64,000 nt of DNA, taken from positions 47,561 to 111,560 of the forward strand of contig CAYRNY010000018.1 of assembly GCA_964425755.1 (NCBI GenBank), given 5' to 3'. A model generated the notes under the pieces. It searched no databases. It had not been told where the DNA came from and saw only the letters and a list, made by a program, of their open reading frames with translations. A program made the translations under genes and the position numbers. Shown here piece by piece: positions 60,765 through 64,000 of the stretch. The DNA comes from CAYRNY01 sp964425755. GTDB lineage: Bacteria; Chloroflexota; Anaerolineae; Aggregatilineales; Aggregatilineaceae. Numbering within the stretch: position 1 is the first letter of the stretch; each line of letters opens with the position of its first letter.

Positions 60765-62185
60765 TGCGGAATCACCAGCCGTTGCCCGACAAAGATCAGG
60801 TTCGGATTCCAGATCCCATTCGCCTGGGCCAGCCGGTCCAATCGCACGTTATACTGCAAACTGATGCGATACAGGTTTTCGCCTGGTTGCACGATATGTA
60901 TCAGCGGCTGGCTGGGAACCGACGGAACCGGGGTCGCGGCAGGGGGTGGCGAAGATGGCAGACCCGGCACACGCAGCGTCTGGCCCGCATAAATCAGGTT
61001 TGGGTTCAATATGTTATTGATCTGGGCCAGCGTCGCAACCGTTGTGTTGAACCGCGCGGCAATCATCGACAATGTGTCGCCGCGCCGGACGATGTAGGTT
61101 CCCCCATCCGACGTGGGCGGCCCTCCGGTGCCTGGGGCCTGCGTGGGAGCAGGTGTGAACGTTGGCGGGCGCTCGAAGTCGCGTCTGATCGGCACGATCA
61201 GCGTCTGCCCAATACGCAGGAAACCGCTGCTATTTAACCCGTTCACCGCGATGATCGCATCCATTGAGCTGCCAAACCGCCGCGCGATCCCCCAAACGGT
61301 ATCCCCGGCAACCACCGTATACAACACCGTGTCGTTGAATTCAGGCGGAAGGTCCGGCATTGTCGTATAGGTCGGCGAAGGTGTCATTGGCGGGAGCGTC
61401 ACGTTAGGCGTAAAGCTCGGTATTGGCGAAGCTGTCACCGGCACGGGCGTGATCGTGCCTTCCTGCGTTGGCACAAACCCCAATGTATTCGTCGGCACCG
61501 GTGTCACAGCCGTGCCCAAGACGGTCAGTGAAGCATCATCGAGATAGATGTTGTTCGTGCCTACGAAGCCCTGCGGTGCACTGCGCACAAAGACCGTCAC
61601 CGCTGTGCTTTGCGCGGTCGCCGTGACGGATAACTCCCGGTATTCATCGTAAAATTCAGCCGGTGTGGACCACTGTATCGCGGGGTTATCGCCGTTCGTG
61701 CCCCCGGTCGGATCAATGCCCACCGAGACAAACACTTCATTCGGGTCTTCACTGATGTTCGGGTTGGCAAACGTCGCTGAGGACCACACATACACATGAA
61801 CGGCAAACCTGAGCTGGGTCCCTGGCGTCACCGGCACACGCTGGTACACACCAGCGGTATGCGTGGCGAAAAAGGTGTTATATTCCTGTGCCGCATTGCC
61901 CGACCGCACGCGACTCTGCGGGGCGGGCTTGTATTCCGGGCGCTGATTGATCGACGAGGGGCCGTCGGACTCCAGATGCCAGGGCTGCCAGCCATTGGCG
62001 ACACGCACCGCCGAATTGCCGCCCACCGTGACATACGGGTCTTCAAACCCCGGGTTTTGCAGTAGATTCCCTGCCTGGTACGCCTGTACCGTCATCTCTG
62101 GCACTGGCAAAGCCAGCCCGACCACAGCCACAAATACGATCATGCCCACCAGCAAGCGGGCGGAAAAGGTTATCTTTTGCTGCAT
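60761..62185 (-). CDS. Secreted LysM-repeat protein with N-terminal carbohydrate-binding-like domain
   Basis: 474 residues. Signal peptide (about 8-30). Residues about 35-215 form a jelly-roll-like module beginning AGNLLQNPGFEDPY, the usual lead of CBM-type domains. A Pro/Thr-rich linker (PVPTNTLGFVPTQEG...) follows, then three LysM domains: about 285-335 (YTVVAGDTVWGIARRFG), about 365-410 (YIVRRGDTLSMIAARF) and about 428-474 (HIVQPGENLYRISLQYN). Binds peptidoglycan or related glycans at the cell surface; no catalytic motif seen. Confidence 0.9.
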   Translation of the reverse strand: MQQKITFSARLLVGMIVFVAVVGLALPVPEMTVQAYQAGNLLQNPGFEDPYVTVGGNSAVRVANGWQPWHLESDGPSSINQRPEYKPAPQSRVRSGNAAQEYNTFFATHTAGVYQRVPVTPGTQLRFAVHVYVWSSATFANPNISEDPNEVFVSVGIDPTGGTNGDNPAIQWSTPAEFYDEYRELSVTATAQSTAVTVFVRSAPQGFVGTNNIYLDDASLTVLGTAVTPVPTNTLGFVPTQEGTITPVPVTASPIPSFTPNVTLPPMTPSPTYTTMPDLPPEFNDTVLYTVVAGDTVWGIARRFGSSMDAIIAVNGLNSSGFLRIGQTLIVPIRRDFERPPTFTPAPTQAPGTGGPPTSDGGTYIVRRGDTLSMIAARFNTTVATLAQINNILNPNLIYAGQTLRVPGLPSSPPPAATPVPSVPSQPLIHIVQPGENLYRISLQYNVRLDRLAQANGIWNPNLIFVGQRLVIPQ

Positions 62186-62252
62186 AAGGCCCCCTACATA
62201 CCAGCGTCATGCCGTTGTACCCAATGCCTCTTAGTGTAGCACGAATCACGCA

Positions 62253-63137
62253 TCACGACAGCGCCTCAGCAATCGCGCGAATGTGATCCGGGGTGCTACC
62301 GCAACACGCGCCGATGATCTGCGCGCCGAGTCCGCGCACACGCCGCGCATACTCGCCCATATCATCCGGCGTGGCGTCGTAAATGGCGGCATCGCCTACC
62401 ATGCGCGGCAAACCGGCGTTAGCCTTGGCGACCAGCGTCGTGCCGGCATGTGCCGTGTGCATCTTGTCGATCACCGTTTCGATCTCGTCCGGCCCGTTGC
62501 CGCAGTTGCCGCCCAGCGCCAGCACGCCGAACGTGCTCAGCGTGTGGAGCGCCTGCTCCGGCGTGACCCCCATCATAGTCCGGCCTTTGGTATCAAACGT
62601 CATCGTCGCAACAAGCGGCATCTCCGGCGCAGCCTGACGCGCACCTTCGACTGCAGCGCGGACTTCTTCGAGATCGGACATGGTCTCGATCCATAACACA
62701 TCAACCCCGCCGGCCACCAACGCACGCGCCTGCTCCTCGAACGCGGCAACAGCGTCTTCGAACGCCAGTGTGCCCAACGGCTGCAGCACCTGGCCGGTTG
62801 GCCCCATCGAACCGCCCACCACGACGGGATGCGCGGCTGAATCAGCTTCGGCACGTGCCAGCTCTGCCGCTGCCCGGTTCAATTCGGACACGCGCTCATC
62901 AAGGCCATGGGACGTGAGCCGGTAACGGTTACCGCCAAAACTGTTGGTCAGGATGATCTGCGCGCCCGCTTCGATATACTGGCGATGAATTTGGCGCACG
63001 TTGTCCGGATGTTCGACGTTCCACAGTTCGGGGGACGTTCCGCGCTCCAATCCCAACGCAAACAGCATCGTTCCCATACCGCCATCGGCGATCACCGGTT
63101 GATCGTGTGCAAGCAATGCCTGTAACGTTGTTCGCAT
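62253..63137 (-). CDS. Homocysteine S-methyltransferase family protein
   Basis: 294 residues from ATG 63137; the frame continues 36 codons upstream without support. Barrel begins PVIADGGMGTMLFALG, with NSFGGNRYRL, GSMGPTG and the three zinc Cys in LGGNCGNGPDE and IGACCGSTPDH (C, CC). These match the homocysteine-binding barrel of BHMT, MmuM and MetH. Probably methylates homocysteine from a methyl donor such as S-methylmethionine or a betaine. No partner methyl-donor subunit is nearby. Confidence 0.92.
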   Translation of the reverse strand: MRTTLQALLAHDQPVIADGGMGTMLFALGLERGTSPELWNVEHPDNVRQIHRQYIEAGAQIILTNSFGGNRYRLTSHGLDERVSELNRAAAELARAEADSAAHPVVVGGSMGPTGQVLQPLGTLAFEDAVAAFEEQARALVAGGVDVLWIETMSDLEEVRAAVEGARQAAPEMPLVATMTFDTKGRTMMGVTPEQALHTLSTFGVLALGGNCGNGPDEIETVIDKMHTAHAGTTLVAKANAGLPRMVGDAAIYDATPDDMGEYARRVRGLGAQIIGACCGSTPDHIRAIAEALS

Positions 63138-63243
63138 AATCGATTCTTTTCTACCTCTCAATAACTCACTGCGCACCAGCATGCTGTATTGTACTGAATG
63201 TGTCCGCAGCACGCGAAAGGCTGCCCCGCAGCCAGCAGACAAC

Positions 63244-63267
63244 AAAAAAGCGCTTCATACGAAGCAC
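63244..63267 (-). terminator. Terminator of the last response regulator gene
   Basis: On the minus strand GTGCTTC-GTAT-GAAGCGC, seven pairs (one G-T), then TTTTTT. The response regulator gene ends 115 bp upstream. Confidence 0.8.
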
Positions 63268-63381
63268 CTGGCAGTACATGATAATGACACTGGACTTTAC
63301 CGATTGGTTGAAACGCTCACTCAAGGGCCTGATGACAAGCCCCTCGAGAGCTTCTGCTCAACTGCCAGACTCAACAAGCGC

Positions 63382-63804
63382 TCAACCTGTCTCCCCGGCA
63401 GGGCGCGCCTCTATCCCCAACTGGCTAAGCACGCGCAACACACTAGTCAACAGTTCGGACGGGCCAAAGGGTTTGGTGATGTAATCATCAACCTTAGCGA
63501 TATGCAACCCGAGCACCTTATCAATGCTTTGCGCCTTGGCCGTGACGACGATCACCGGAATGTCCTTCATCGCCTCGCTGGCACGCATCTGCTGATAAAC
63601 TTCCCACCCGTCCATATCCGGCATCATCAGATCGAGCAGCACCAGGTCCGGGTTGATGCGCTCAATCGTTTCCAACCCCTCTTTGCCGCCCATCGCGCCG
63701 GTAACTTCGTATCCCTGGCGCGACAGAATTAAGCTGACCAGGTCGATCATTTCCTGATCGTCCTCGATGCAAACGATTTGGATAGCGTCCGTGTTTCCAG
63801 TCAT
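63382..63804 (-). CDS. Single-domain response regulator
   Basis: 140 residues from ATG 63804 (GGGGTG directly upstream; the open frame extends 49 codons earlier but with unrelated residues). Receiver fold with IEDDQEM acidic pocket, phospho-acceptor Asp in LVLLDLMMPDMDGWE, Thr in IVVTAKAQ and Lys in YITKPFGPSEL. No DNA-binding domain, so it probably works through protein contact. No partner kinase is adjacent. Region 63805-64000 holds no other gene. Confidence 0.92.
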   Translation of the reverse strand: MTGNTDAIQIVCIEDDQEMIDLVSLILSRQGYEVTGAMGGKEGLETIERINPDLVLLDLMMPDMDGWEVYQQMRASEAMKDIPVIVVTAKAQSIDKVLGLHIAKVDDYITKPFGPSELLTSVLRVLSQLGIEARPAGETG

Positions 63805-64000
63805 CACCCCACACTCCAGCCGCGGTGTGCTTTGCTGAGCAAGATCAAATAGATGGAACAGGCGATCATTTTCACGTGTGTTGCAAACTATTACGAGTAG
63901 TCTACCATAGGCGTTGTGTCGCTGTCTACAACCGCATAGCATGTGTATCATTTACTGAAGTTATGCACTTTTAGGCAGCCAAGGTTTCATAGATCGTTTC

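Noticed and set aside
1..64000. CRISPR arrays, insertion sequences, rRNA
   Set aside because: None seen on either strand.

Overview
This 64 kb window is GC-rich chromosomal DNA from what looks like a member of the Chloroflexota, probably Anaerolineae-like. The assignment is an inference from protein style: Pro/Thr-rich PTP-type linkers on secreted proteins, a DUF951 protein, an orphan Flp pilin, a DICT-domain cyclase and many Ser/Thr-kinase, PP2C and cyclic-nucleotide signalling proteins. No rRNA or taxonomic marker gene was available to confirm it. There is no prophage, IS element or CRISPR array. Genes are densely packed, and several promoters show an extended -10 (TGnTANNNT).

Layout: 1-8.9 kb holds the 3' part of metK, a membrane protein, a methyltransferase, a MaoC hydratase, a very long class A penicillin-binding protein and a GNAT enzyme. 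9-19 kb is a signalling block: a Ser/Thr kinase fused to a NarL-type response regulator, PadR, a REC-histidine kinase, a zinc-ribbon PP2C phosphatase, an Flp pilin missed by ORF calling, and a PrsW protease fused to a cyclic-nucleotide domain next to a second such protein. 19.2-22.3 kb is a stress cluster (CbpA-type DnaJ, HtrA protease, HspR-like MerR repressor) with a HAIR-like operator over its first promoter. 22.3-28.2 kb carries nadE, a cyclase, a glycosyltransferase, DUF951 and typA/bipA. 28.2-36.1 kb is a LacI-controlled sugar-acid operon (SDR, LarA-family nickel enzyme, 6-phosphogluconate dehydrogenase, PPi-type phosphofructokinase, HAD phosphatase, hydroxyacid dehydrogenase).

The most interesting part is 38.7-48 kb, a selenocysteine island. 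On the minus strand lie tRNA-Sec, selB, selA, then an NrfD / Tat-exported 4x[4Fe-4S] / octaheme cytochrome c module and a LysR regulator. Divergent from LysR is an undecaheme cytochrome c lipoprotein whose reading frame contains an in-frame TGA (46729-46731), followed at the right distance by a GGU-loop hairpin matching a bacterial SECIS element. I read this as one selenoprotein of 512 residues with Sec107 in a Gly-rich G-P-G-U-G-G motif; ordinary annotation would split it in two. A secreted double-rhodanese protein follows.

49-64 kb contains a FAH-family hydrolase, a ClC channel with CBS and RCK_C domains, a PQQ-type sugar dehydrogenase, a complete HydBGDA-order [NiFe] hydrogenase operon (group 3b type) with its maturation protease and an overlapping response regulator, a histidine kinase, DUF192 and LysM proteins, a homocysteine S-methyltransferase and a final response regulator.
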